Source of the DNA: Kineothrix sp. IPX-CK
GTDB lineage: Bacteria > Bacillota > Clostridia > Lachnospirales > Lachnospiraceae
Reading direction: 5' to 3'
NCBI RefSeq assembly: GCF_039134705.1
Contig: NZ_CP146256.1
Location: 4,278,001-4,342,000, forward strand
Length of the DNA stretch: 64,000 nt
Position numbers and translations under genes: made by a program. The notes under the pieces are model-generated. The model saw nothing but the letters and a program-made list of their open reading frames with translations. It had not been told where the DNA came from and did not search any database. The first letter of the stretch is position 1, and each line of letters starts with the position of its first letter. Positions 15,628 through 24,527 of this stretch are shown here, one piece after another.

Positions 15628-18534
15628 CTATAATAATTTCATATGACTATGCTGTTTTATTTTTCCTATAAAGGCCGAGAGCAACAGCGGAAGCACAAAT
15701 GCGATCACTGTAACTGCCGCAGGATAAGTTTTTGCAAAGCTTGTATACGCAAACCAGAGAACCCATAATACACCCATGTGCCAAATGTATACAGGAAGCG
15801 TACATTTAGAGCCAAGCCACCAAACAATCCCCTTACTTCCTATGTTCGGATAGTATAAACAAACAAGAACCACAAGATATACAAGCACTTCAATACTTAA
15901 GTATGGAACTCCGGTATTTTTTCGTATTAAATACTCGCCCGCAACACACACAACGAAAACTGCCGCTGCACTGATTACTATGCCGGGCTTAACTATTTCC
16001 TGAATTTTCTGTTTGTACCGGTGAATCAAACACCCCATCATAAAATAAGGCAGTGTTACAATGAGTACATTTCTATACCTGATGAAGTCCCCTCCGCCAT
16101 TGTAAGCCAGATAAAGATAAATGCAAAGTAATACCGGCGCCAAAAACAAAATGTTCTTATGACACTTAATCTTTATTAGTACAAGCATCAGTATAAGTGC
16201 ATAAAACAAAGAACCTAAAAACCATAGATGATCTGCTACCGGTGACTGATTATAAAGAAACAAATCTACAATGCTTGAATCGTTGACCTGCTTTTGGATC
16301 CCTACCGGTATAATCCCAAGCTTATTTCCGATTAAATATAAATATACATATAAAAAATTAGCACCCACGCACAACATAAAAATACGCTTTGCCTGTTTCT
16401 TGATTCTTTTCTCAAAAATTTCTGTTTTATCGGAGAAGCAAAAGTAACCGCTTACTACAATAAAAAAGGGAACTGCCATCTTTCCAAAGCAAAAGAAAAT
16501 TTCTCCTGCCTTTCCTCCAAACGGTGAATGAATAAACACTACAAAAAATGTCATTAAGAGTCTCATACAATCTATAAAATATTCTCTTTGACTATCTAAT
16601 TTAGTGTCTTTTTGTTCTTCTATACCTTCTCCACCGCCTCCGCCTGGTTTTTTACCCTTAATAAGGGCGATGACCCTCTGGTCAAATGCATGAAGCAGCA
16701 CTGCCATTGAAATAGCTAATATATATACAGATATTATATATATGAAATCATTTTTAATCTCTATTTGATTTCTTAAATATATAATAAATAAGTTGTGAAT
16801 AATGTAAAGCTCAATTGCAATTTTCCCCAAGAAAGCCAGTAAATCGTTTTTAAATTGAAACTTCATCGTAATTAAGAAAAATGTTATAACCATAAATATG
16901 ATCATCGGAAGCTGACATGATAATGTCTGTATTTTTTCCAGATACCCCGGGTGTCCGTCCCACTCTGCCCAATAGCCTTTTGTTTTCAGCATATATTCTG
17001 TTAATGCATAAAAAACACCGCTTCCTATCAGACCGGCTGACAGCCATACCAGGTAATTCTTTTTAATGTTTGCAAGCAGAGCATTATAATATCTGGAAAA
17101 TATCATCCCAATATAAAATAAAAGAATACTGTTATACCACCACTCACCTTTTAACCAGGCACCGCCGCTTTTTGTCTGGAAATCATGTCCGAGAAATAAG
17201 CTTGCCGCCGTGAAGGCAATAATAAATACACCCATAAAGATAAAAGCGGTCTTTTCATTTTTCAAAATCTTAAATAAGATATAAAAGGCAATATATAATA
17301 TAAAAATTTCTACAATAAACCAAAGCTGTGTATTCAATAAAACCCAACCCGTAAGAGCACTGATTAATTCAGCTTTTGTAAATGTCTCGCCAAACAATAT
17401 GGCTGTCAGTACAAATATTGTATTTCCTGTATAAAACGGCACTAAAATTGTCGACAGCCTTTTAGGGAGAAACCCTTTTAAATAATCCGGTTTTGTTTTT
17501 AGACTCGTATACACTCCGTAGCCTGAACAAAAGAAAAATACTCCGACAAAAAAGACACCAATATCACACATCAAATTCAGCGTTCCCTTGTCAAGATTGT
17601 TATTCTGAGTAATAGCCTGTGCCAAATGATGCAATATAATGCCAGCGGCACAAAAGCCTTGGAGTCCTTTCATAACGGACAGGGAAAAGGCATCCTCATG
17701 AAATTCCTGTTTCTTTTTTCCTTTTACTCCGACAAGTAATAGTACAAGAAGAAGGATTATAAATATACCAAGCGATATCTCTATCACTTCTTTCTCTATC
17801 GTGATATTTTCGGGACTCTGCTTTATGACAGCAGTATCTTCTGCTTTCTCTCCTCCGTCCGCACTCACTGCGGTTTCTTCCAAGCAATAACTTTGCAGAA
17901 TCTCCCCTACAATTTCTTCTTTTTCTGATATAACCTCTTCCTCATTCCGGGATAACGTCATAATTGTAAAAACTCTTCCACCGCTTACCGTACCGGCTAC
18001 TATATAATGATAATCCAGATAGGAAAGAGTAATAACCGCAAAATCCGCATTGGTCCCTTCCGCTAAATATGTATCTCCCAAGCTCATTCCCGATTCGGAT
18101 TTCATTTGATTCCCGTAAGCCTCTAAAAAGGATTGCCGCACATCCTCAGGCTGTTCTTTTAATTCCTTATAATCGAGCGAAAATTTTTCCGTATCCTCCA
18201 GCATAAACAGATCCATACCATTTTCACTTTTAAGAGCTCCCGTCTGCGAATTCAAATCAACGTCCGCCGCATTCACTGCTTCCAGAATGGCCCCATCCAA
18301 ACGTTCTTGAAAACTTTCATAGGAATCTAATTGATACATCGTATAGATTTCTTCTAAATCTTCTTTTCCTTCATACATCACATACCAGTTATCCGGAAAT
18401 GATATGGAATGTCCCTGTACTTTATATTCCGTATACCCTGCCGGTGCCGCACTGCAAATCATCGGATTCATCAGAGCAATTACAACACCTCCCAACAAAC
18501 CCAAACAGCTGGTTGCTAACTTACTAATCTTCAT
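15628..18534 (-). CDS. Exported-domain protein with two tandem acyltransferase-3 modules
   Basis: A 968-residue protein. A signal peptide (LGLLGGVVIALMNPMICSA) leads a soluble outer domain of about 220 residues, then a helix (EISLGIFIILLLVLLLVGV). Two multi-helix acyltransferase-3 modules follow, one at about 285-620 (MKGLQGFCAAGIILHHLAQ) and one at about 650-960 (CMRLLMTFFVVFIHSPFGG), joined by a PGGGGGEG linker. Family members O-acylate surface glycans or lipids using an acyl donor from inside. The outer domain resembles a PsbP-like lipoprotein domain, but this is uncertain. The next upstream gene is a paralogue of module 1. Confidence 0.82.
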   Translation of the reverse strand: MKISKLATSCLGLLGGVVIALMNPMICSAAPAGYTEYKVQGHSISFPDNWYVMYEGKEDLEEIYTMYQLDSYESFQERLDGAILEAVNAADVDLNSQTGALKSENGMDLFMLEDTEKFSLDYKELKEQPEDVRQSFLEAYGNQMKSESGMSLGDTYLAEGTNADFAVITLSYLDYHYIVAGTVSGGRVFTIMTLSRNEEEVISEKEEIVGEILQSYCLEETAVSADGGEKAEDTAVIKQSPENITIEKEVIEISLGIFIILLLVLLLVGVKGKKKQEFHEDAFSLSVMKGLQGFCAAGIILHHLAQAITQNNNLDKGTLNLMCDIGVFFVGVFFFCSGYGVYTSLKTKPDYLKGFLPKRLSTILVPFYTGNTIFVLTAILFGETFTKAELISALTGWVLLNTQLWFIVEIFILYIAFYILFKILKNEKTAFIFMGVFIIAFTAASLFLGHDFQTKSGGAWLKGEWWYNSILLFYIGMIFSRYYNALLANIKKNYLVWLSAGLIGSGVFYALTEYMLKTKGYWAEWDGHPGYLEKIQTLSCQLPMIIFMVITFFLITMKFQFKNDLLAFLGKIAIELYIIHNLFIIYLRNQIEIKNDFIYIISVYILAISMAVLLHAFDQRVIALIKGKKPGGGGGEGIEEQKDTKLDSQREYFIDCMRLLMTFFVVFIHSPFGGKAGEIFFCFGKMAVPFFIVVSGYFCFSDKTEIFEKRIKKQAKRIFMLCVGANFLYVYLYLIGNKLGIIPVGIQKQVNDSSIVDLFLYNQSPVADHLWFLGSLFYALILMLVLIKIKCHKNILFLAPVLLCIYLYLAYNGGGDFIRYRNVLIVTLPYFMMGCLIHRYKQKIQEIVKPGIVISAAAVFVVCVAGEYLIRKNTGVPYLSIEVLVYLVVLVCLYYPNIGSKGIVWWLGSKCTLPVYIWHMGVLWVLWFAYTSFAKTYPAAVTVIAFVLPLLLSAFIGKIKQHSHMKLL

Positions 18535-18537
18535 TCT

Positions 18538-19779
18538 CTACCTCCATCTTGACAAATAATCATTTTTGTCCAATACCCATAATTTTATTTTATAGATAGT
18601 CATGGCCGCCAATATCGTTGCAGCAAACACCGCTATGATATACAAGATTTCGTTTATAACAGCAAGCTTTAATAGAGATACGATAAACACATTATTAATC
18701 AGTATGACTTCAAGTGAAAATCTGCCCAAAAAATCCAACGCCTTGTTATAGAACGTAAATTTCATCATAAACAATAGAATTACCGCAACAGAAAACACAA
18801 CCATAGGGAGCTGGAAAGCCAATGTTTCAATTTTTTCCGTATATCCTTTATAAAATAGATCCTCAATCCAATAACCTTTTTCTTCAAGCAGCCTTTTCGA
18901 CATAATTCCAAAAAACGAACTGAGCATCAGAAGCATACTCAGGCATAGATAATACCTTTTTTTAATCCATGGCAGCAATTTTTCTTTAAAACGGGCGGCG
19001 AGCATTCCAACAAAAAATACAAATGTCGTATTATACCACCATTCACCCCGGAACCAGCTGACGATCTCACCAGTTGTCAAATCATGTCCCAGCAACAAGC
19101 TGCCACCCATTACAGCCACAATGCAAACACCCATAATCATATATGCGATTTTTTCCTGCTTGATAAAACGGAATATGACATAAAACAGAATATACAAAAA
19201 CATAATTTCCACGGCAAACCACATTTGGGAATTTAAAAGCTTCATTCCAAAAAAGACATACAGCAAATCACTCATCGCATACTTTTTACCCATCAGAAGC
19301 ATCGTTATCAAATAGACATAATTACATATAAAAAATGGAACTAACACAGTAAATATTCTCTTTTTTATAAAGCCTTTTAAATAATTATCCTTTTGATATA
19401 AGCTCGTAATAAGTCCATATCCTGATGCAAAAAAGAAAAATCCTACAATAATAACTCCTGAATTTTTAAATATGCTCAATGCACCTTTGTAATCGATCTC
19501 AGATAATAACACTATGTACATATGGTGCATGATAACGCAAACTGCTAAAAATCCTTGAAATGCTTTACTTTTTTTTAAACTGAAGGTCTCTTTCGTATAA
19601 CCTCCCGCCGGAGCTTTTTTTGCTCCGTAAAACAACAGCACCATTAATGAGGCGGGAAGCATCCAACCTAACATTTCATTTTCCGATATTTTTTGCACTT
19701 CAATAAAACCCGACACACCTAAAAAAATACACCACACCATAAATATAAAAAATGTGGTAATCACTTCTTTCTTTTTCAT
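18538..19779 (-). CDS. Acyltransferase-3 family membrane protein
   Basis: A 413-residue integral membrane protein with ten or more helices. The opening of the catalytic module, KAFQGFLAVCVIMHHMY, contains the conserved His pair, and FFFFASGYGLITSLY follows. It is clearly paralogous to the first module of the next gene (SGYG, YLKGF, LVPF in both). It probably O-acylates an envelope glycan or lipid. ATG 19779 is 8 bases after the stop of the HTH gene, with GGGAG before it. It ends 3 bases before the larger acyltransferase gene. Confidence 0.87.
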   Translation of the reverse strand: MKKKEVITTFFIFMVWCIFLGVSGFIEVQKISENEMLGWMLPASLMVLLFYGAKKAPAGGYTKETFSLKKSKAFQGFLAVCVIMHHMYIVLLSEIDYKGALSIFKNSGVIIVGFFFFASGYGLITSLYQKDNYLKGFIKKRIFTVLVPFFICNYVYLITMLLMGKKYAMSDLLYVFFGMKLLNSQMWFAVEIMFLYILFYVIFRFIKQEKIAYMIMGVCIVAVMGGSLLLGHDLTTGEIVSWFRGEWWYNTTFVFFVGMLAARFKEKLLPWIKKRYYLCLSMLLMLSSFFGIMSKRLLEEKGYWIEDLFYKGYTEKIETLAFQLPMVVFSVAVILLFMMKFTFYNKALDFLGRFSLEVILINNVFIVSLLKLAVINEILYIIAVFAATILAAMTIYKIKLWVLDKNDYLSRWR

Positions 19780-19786
19780 ACTCCAT

Positions 19787-20263
19787 TCACTCCCTTTCTT
19801 CGTATTCCGGCTCATTTTTATAGATAGAATCTTGTTGTTCACTGAACTTCCGGTTATCCTGTACCGTCTCCGGCACCGTCGTAAAGGAAATAATATTTAG
19901 TATGATAGAGATAAGAAGCATAAGACATACAATACAAAAAATGATGATATTTTTACTCTTTGCATGCACTCTGGATATTTGCGCATCTGAAATGGCAATG
20001 GAATCATGAATGAGCTGCTTGGCATCTTCCGCCGATATACAGCTTTCGTCCTCAATACATTCTCCTTTCAGCAATTCCATTACCGTTATGTCCAGAGCAT
20101 TGGCTAACGGTTCTAAAATTGAAATATCAGGAAGACTAAGTCCTCTTTCCCATTTTGAAACTGCCTTATCGGTCAGATATAATATCTCTGCCAGTTCTTT
20201 CTGGGTCATATTTTTTTCTTTTCTTCGGTTAGTGACAAATTTCCCAAATTTGTCTTTATCCAT
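19787..20263 (-). CDS. XRE-family HTH regulator with C-terminal membrane anchor
   Basis: A 158-residue protein. Residues 8-65 are an XRE helix-turn-helix (MTQKELAEILYLTDKAVSKW, LSLPDISILEPLANAL). A linker of about 50 residues follows, then one transmembrane helix (IIIFCIVCLMLLISIILNII) and a short outside tail. It is the first gene of a three-gene unit with two acyltransferases, so it likely controls envelope acylation, perhaps sensing membrane state. GGGGGAA precedes the ATG. Confidence 0.87.
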   Translation of the reverse strand: MDKDKFGKFVTNRRKEKNMTQKELAEILYLTDKAVSKWERGLSLPDISILEPLANALDITVMELLKGECIEDESCISAEDAKQLIHDSIAISDAQISRVHAKSKNIIIFCIVCLMLLISIILNIISFTTVPETVQDNRKFSEQQDSIYKNEPEYEERE

Positions 20264-20314
20264 GGAATTCCCCCTTCTACCTATGTTTATTGTAACTGTC
20301 CATATTTAAAAAGC

Positions 20315-20329
20315 TATCGACCGTCAGTA
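20315..20329 (-). promoter_or_regulatory. Operator-like dyad before the HTH/acyltransferase operon
   Basis: TATCGACCGTCAGTA matches the reverse complement of the dyad at 15450-15464 at 13 of 15 positions. It lies about 52 bases before the start of the HTH gene. The shared site suggests that this operon and the ABC exporter belong to one TetR regulon. Confidence 0.5.
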
Positions 20330-20341
20330 GAATCAGCATTT

Positions 20342-21271
20342 TTACGGGAATATAAAACTGACACTTACATTCTCATATTCATGAGAAAGCTCTTTTTCTA
20401 TACATATGGTCTTTTTAAGTAATTCATCTTTGTTAATTATATCGGACTGGCTATCCAGATGAATGAAAACTCTGAAACTCATGCCCACCTTATGGATATA
20501 ACAGTTTTTTAGTTCCGTATTATTTAACAGATATTTTTTGACAGTTCTTTCAATTGGTGTTTTTATCTCATCTTTAGTGACTATTCCGTTTGCAAACTCG
20601 ATAAAGGCTTCCTTCATAACCTTAAACGGTTCTTTTACAGAGAATACAGCCAGGATAATTGTAATGAAAAAGTCTCCCGTGTATAACAAAAAAGAAAAAG
20701 GACTTTCACCATTACCTCCTCCCGTACTACCTTTGCTAATAAAAGATATAATTAATATACCAATTCCAATCCCGCCGGACATAATGCCATCAATTAACGT
20801 GGCTTTCGCTTCTGCGCTCAACATTGTACTCGTATTGTTGGTCCGCTTATTCTGCTTCCAATAAAAAAAAGATAAAGCGGTACATAGAATGACCATGAGG
20901 ATCTCGTAAGGTATAACAGGGCCATAATTCATTATCTCACCGGTTCCATACAGGAAATAATCCATCGCCTTAACAGTAACACTTATAGTAGCATAAACGA
21001 GCAGGGCAAGTGTAAGCAGTGATTTTAAAATGGCATAAAGAGGCTCCATAAAAAAGTATCCATGAGGAAACGACTTGCTTGTATTCTTACTCTTTTTGGA
21101 TATTATAGTAGCTGCAATACCGGAAAGGACAGCAAGTAATGTAAAGTATGCATCAAGGAAAAGTGCCTCTATTTTTGTTATATGATAAACCCAAACGCCT
21201 GCTCCTCCCATCAGGATATTGGATATAATTCCAACAATTAAAGCTCTTTGTTCATATTGCTTTTGATTCAT
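20342..21271 (-). CDS. Cation diffusion facilitator (CDF) family transporter
   Basis: A 309-residue protein with six predicted helices and a cytoplasmic ferredoxin-like C-terminal domain (VGMSFRVFIHLDSQSDI). FPHGYFFMEPLYAILKSLL is the family loop after helix 2. CDF proteins export Zn, Fe, Mn or similar divalent cations using the proton gradient. Compared by eye with E. coli YiiP, the helix-2 pair is D40/T44 instead of Asp/Asp, and in helix 5 the His position is Ala while one Asp remains. The transport site is therefore not canonical and substrate may differ. A TetR gene is divergent at 21507. Confidence 0.85.
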   Translation of the reverse strand: MNQKQYEQRALIVGIISNILMGGAGVWVYHITKIEALFLDAYFTLLAVLSGIAATIISKKSKNTSKSFPHGYFFMEPLYAILKSLLTLALLVYATISVTVKAMDYFLYGTGEIMNYGPVIPYEILMVILCTALSFFYWKQNKRTNNTSTMLSAEAKATLIDGIMSGGIGIGILIISFISKGSTGGGNGESPFSFLLYTGDFFITIILAVFSVKEPFKVMKEAFIEFANGIVTKDEIKTPIERTVKKYLLNNTELKNCYIHKVGMSFRVFIHLDSQSDIINKDELLKKTICIEKELSHEYENVSVSFIFP

Positions 21272-21313
21272 TTGGAGCCTCCTTTTATTTTGCTTTGTTA
21301 CTAAATCAGGTTG

Positions 21314-21365
21314 CCATCAATTGACAAAGTCTTATCCGACGGTGTGTGACCTTGTCAATCGATGG
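21314..21365. promoter_or_regulatory. Inverted-repeat operator between CDF and TetR genes
   Basis: Arms CCATCAATTGACAAAGTC (21314-21331) and its near complement at 21348-21365 match at 16 of 18 positions. Read on the minus strand the outer arm supplies TTGACA (21358-21353), 17 bases before ATAAGA (21335-21330), a candidate CDF promoter. Its location in a divergent TetR/transporter gap is typical of a TetR operator. The left arm reappears at 12298. Confidence 0.6.
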
Positions 21366-21506
21366 TACCGAAGTATCTGCATTTTAATAATTCTTGACAA
21401 ACTTTAGTTTTGACGCTACAGTTGTAATGCCAGTACAAGTGTAATGTCCAAGTGATGAATTGTCAATACTTCTTCAGTTGGAGTGAACAGAACAGGAGGA
21501 ATTGTA

Positions 21507-22073
21507 ATGTCGAAAATGAACTCAGAAGTAAAACAGCGGGAAGTTTTACGCTTATCAAATAAAGAATCAAATAAAATAACGAGAGAATGTATTGAATCTG
21601 CATTAATATTATTGATGGCTGAAAAGGAATACAATGAAATAACAATTTCTGAAATTGTGAAAAGAGCCGGAGTTTCGAGAACCGCATATTACCGTAATTA
21701 TGAATCTAAAGAGGACATATTAAAGACCCTGCTCCATGATTTGATAGCCGATATTAATGGAGCGATGGAACAATTTTCTTATATTACGGAACAGGAAAAA
21801 TATTGGAAAACGTTGTTTGTCACTATAAAAGCACATACTGATACTCTCCGTACACTTATAAAAGCTGGTTTCGGGTATGTCATCCTGGAAGAAATCACAA
21901 AACACACGACCGATAGTATTGCAGAAGAAGATACGAAAAGCAGATATGATATGATTTTTTGGAGTGGAGCTGTTTACAACATATTAATAAATTGGGTTCA
22001 ATATGGTATGAAACAGACAGAAGATGAAATGGTACAAATATGCTTGTATATCATAGAAAATTTTAACAAATAG
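21507..22073 (+). CDS. TetR-family regulator divergent from the CDF transporter
   Basis: A 188-residue TetR protein. The helix-turn-helix is ITISEIVKRAGVSRTAYYRN, and the C-terminal half (WSGAVYNILINWVQYGM) fits the ligand domain of TetR proteins such as those with TetR_C_33. ATG 21507 has AGGAGGA 8 bases upstream, and an earlier in-frame GTG is not needed. It probably controls the divergent cation transporter through the inverted repeat at 21314-21365. It ends convergent with the GNAT gene, overlapping by 11 bases. Confidence 0.9.
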   Translation: MSKMNSEVKQREVLRLSNKESNKITRECIESALILLMAEKEYNEITISEIVKRAGVSRTAYYRNYESKEDILKTLLHDLIADINGAMEQFSYITEQEKYWKTLFVTIKAHTDTLRTLIKAGFGYVILEEITKHTTDSIAEEDTKSRYDMIFWSGAVYNILINWVQYGMKQTEDEMVQICLYIIENFNK

Positions 22074-22614
22074 CAGGCTTTTCACTCGCCTCGATTTCCC
22101 ATTCGTCCATTTCCTCGCTAACAGGAACAAACCCAAACTTTTTGTACATCTTAACCGCTTTATCGTTGCAAGCGGCAACCGTCAGAATAATCGGCGTACG
22201 ATGAGTTTGCTGAAGCTTTGCAACAACAAAGCTCAACAGCTTTTTCCCGTAACCTTTGCTCTGAAACTGCGAAGCGACCATCACTCTCTCGACTTCATAA
22301 CAGTTTTCCTCTTTGTTGTGATAAATCCGGATGCTCCCGATAAGCTCATCGTTTTCGAACCAAAGATATGTTTCGCGTTTTTGAACTTCATCAAGCGGAA
22401 AAAATTGGCGTATATTGCTGTGCAATTTGTGCAGTAAATCAGCAAAAGTATCATTTCCGACCTTTTGATAGATATCGTAATATTTGTCTTCAAACAAAAT
22501 TAATTTCGGCTCTAAATCAGAAGCGACAGCCCCGCCTCTATACTCCATTCTTGTAAACCAGGCATAAACGATGCCGTTTGCTTCATCGATTCGATATGGA
22601 TAATTTGCTTTCAA
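22063..22614 (-). CDS. GNAT-family N-acetyltransferase
   Basis: About 183 residues. The acetyl-CoA binding motif A is VMVASQFQSKGYGKKLLSFV, with the Q/RxxGxG/A loop, and NDKAVKMYKKFGFV is motif B. It should transfer an acetyl group to an amine of a small molecule or protein; the substrate is unknown. I choose TTG 22614 as start since AAAGGAG lies 8 bases upstream; a TTG at 22644 would have no ribosome site. The stop overlaps the end of the convergent TetR gene. Confidence 0.82.
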   Translation of the reverse strand: MKANYPYRIDEANGIVYAWFTRMEYRGGAVASDLEPKLILFEDKYYDIYQKVGNDTFADLLHKLHSNIRQFFPLDEVQKRETYLWFENDELIGSIRIYHNKEENCYEVERVMVASQFQSKGYGKKLLSFVVAKLQQTHRTPIILTVAACNDKAVKMYKKFGFVPVSEEMDEWEIEASEKPAIC

Positions 22615-22704
22615 ATTCTTTCTCCTTTTATTTGTGCCTTTCAATCGATAACTTGTCCCTGCCTGCCCTTAAAACTATAATGATATAGTTTCCAACTATT
22701 AAAA

Positions 22705-24381
22705 TTATCTCAGATTCATCACCAGTGTATTAGCAGCCAGCATACCACTGTATAATGCTCCCTGCATCCAGCCATGCTTCACAGAAGTATGTTCACCCGC
22801 AAAAAATACACGGTTATTATATTCCGGTTCAAGGATAGTATGGGCGAAATTTATCTTTTGACCGGGAAGATCTACAGCAAATGCTCCTCGAAACCACTGC
22901 TGCTGGTTCCAATCTACCATTCTATAATATTTCACAATGGAATCCAAGAAATTCTCAGGCAATCCGTGTACCTCTTCCACATTCCTCTTAACCAGCATAA
23001 ACTGCCTGTTTTTGCTTTGATTCGCAACCCGTATGGAATCCTGATTTACGTTATATGAGGAAACTAATACACCCGGTTCTAATGGTGAGCAGGAAGAGGG
23101 CTCCGTACATTGGATATGATCGGGGGGATATATAATGGACTGAATCGGCAGATCAGTAAAAGAAATACCTCCATTCATGTTTCCATATACCGTATTCTCC
23201 TCCCAAAAACGCCGCTTACAGAAAAAGGCGGCCTTAAAGGAATCAGAGTAAAATAATTCCCGGATAGCCTGCATTTTCTGATTACTGAAAAATGGTTTTA
23301 TATCTATTTCCCGTAAGGTGGAGAATGGAATGGCGCAAATAACATAATCAAATTCTTCACATATATTTGTCATGTAAGTGCTATTATACCTTAGAATAAC
23401 TTTACCTTCAGAGGAATTCTGATAAATACCGGTTACATAATGGCCAAAGTTGATATTAACATTCCCAAGCAAATCCGGTGCAATATCATATTCTCTCGGA
23501 TTGCAGGAGATCAGGGAATCATAAAAGGCACAAGGGAGGTTAATCATACCTCCGGCTATCCGGTAAGTATTCAGATAATCCATGGAATATAACTCCTGCA
23601 GGGATTCACCGTAACTGGTGTTAAGCAGTCCTCCGGTCAGAGGGTCCGTACTGGCTATTAAATTTATGGCATCCTGGCTTAAACCGCGCATCTCCAGTAT
23701 TTCTCTTATACTGTTGTTTAAATAGAAGGAATACTCCGGTGAATACTCCGGCAGAATCTGCAGCAGTTCTCTACGGATCTCCGGAGGCAGGCTCAGTAAG
23801 ACAGAATCGAAGGCATAATCATTTAACTCCGGCCATGACAAAGATCTTTCATAACCAGTAAGATCAAATAAGGGATACAAATATTTCGTTATATTATCTC
23901 CGTCCCGATCTCTTCGTACTCTGGTGTTATGAACGTATATAAAATTGTTGGGAAAAGGTGAAGTAATCGGAATGGTATTCAAATGTAACAAATTTATATA
24001 ATGCCAGGTTGTACCATGGGACAGAGGAATTCTCATAGGACCAAATTCCCCATAATATCGCCTGCCCTTATCAAAATAATAAGTATACACTCTTCCGCCT
24101 ATGCGGTCTGTCATGGCATCATACAGCGTAATTTCTGCTCCGGTCTTTCTTAGTTCAAAGGCAGCGGATAAACCGGCCAGACCTGCACCTATTATGCCTA
24201 CTTTAAGGTTTTTATGTGCTCCGGGAACAGCATAAGAAGTAATATCAGGCGGGGGATTTAATAGTTCAACTACATTTTCAAAATCTTCCGGCCGGCCGGC
24301 GTTAGTAAAAGCATTTCTTAATATTTCATATCTGGTGGAATCACTAGGATTCATCAGATAATCAACTGTTTGATCAGACAT
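22705..24381 (-). CDS. FAD-dependent amine oxidase / L-amino acid oxidase-like enzyme
   Basis: A 558-residue flavoprotein. The Rossmann dinucleotide motif is VGIIGAGLAGLSAAFELRKT, followed by the GGRVYTY motif of amine oxidases. The C-terminal FAD motif is RVFFAGEHTSVKHGWMQGAL. Family members oxidise an amine or amino acid to an imine with H2O2 release, or desaturate or decarboxylate related substrates. About 60 N-terminal residues precede the FAD motif, as in L-amino acid oxidases and tryptophan 2-monooxygenases. It has no signal peptide. An oxidase is unusual in an otherwise anaerobe-like gene set. It stands alone. Confidence 0.87.
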   Translation of the reverse strand: MSDQTVDYLMNPSDSTRYEILRNAFTNAGRPEDFENVVELLNPPPDITSYAVPGAHKNLKVGIIGAGLAGLSAAFELRKTGAEITLYDAMTDRIGGRVYTYYFDKGRRYYGEFGPMRIPLSHGTTWHYINLLHLNTIPITSPFPNNFIYVHNTRVRRDRDGDNITKYLYPLFDLTGYERSLSWPELNDYAFDSVLLSLPPEIRRELLQILPEYSPEYSFYLNNSIREILEMRGLSQDAINLIASTDPLTGGLLNTSYGESLQELYSMDYLNTYRIAGGMINLPCAFYDSLISCNPREYDIAPDLLGNVNINFGHYVTGIYQNSSEGKVILRYNSTYMTNICEEFDYVICAIPFSTLREIDIKPFFSNQKMQAIRELFYSDSFKAAFFCKRRFWEENTVYGNMNGGISFTDLPIQSIIYPPDHIQCTEPSSCSPLEPGVLVSSYNVNQDSIRVANQSKNRQFMLVKRNVEEVHGLPENFLDSIVKYYRMVDWNQQQWFRGAFAVDLPGQKINFAHTILEPEYNNRVFFAGEHTSVKHGWMQGALYSGMLAANTLVMNLR

Positions 24382-24527
24382 ATAAGAATGCCTTTCATTA
24401 ATTCTCTTGCTGTAAATGTATTATCTGGATTTTGAAAATATACTTGAGGAAAATCAATTTCCGGCATCGTCTTAAGGGCAAAATATAAAAAATCAGCTAT
24501 ATGTAGTCCGAATTGCTTCACAAATAA

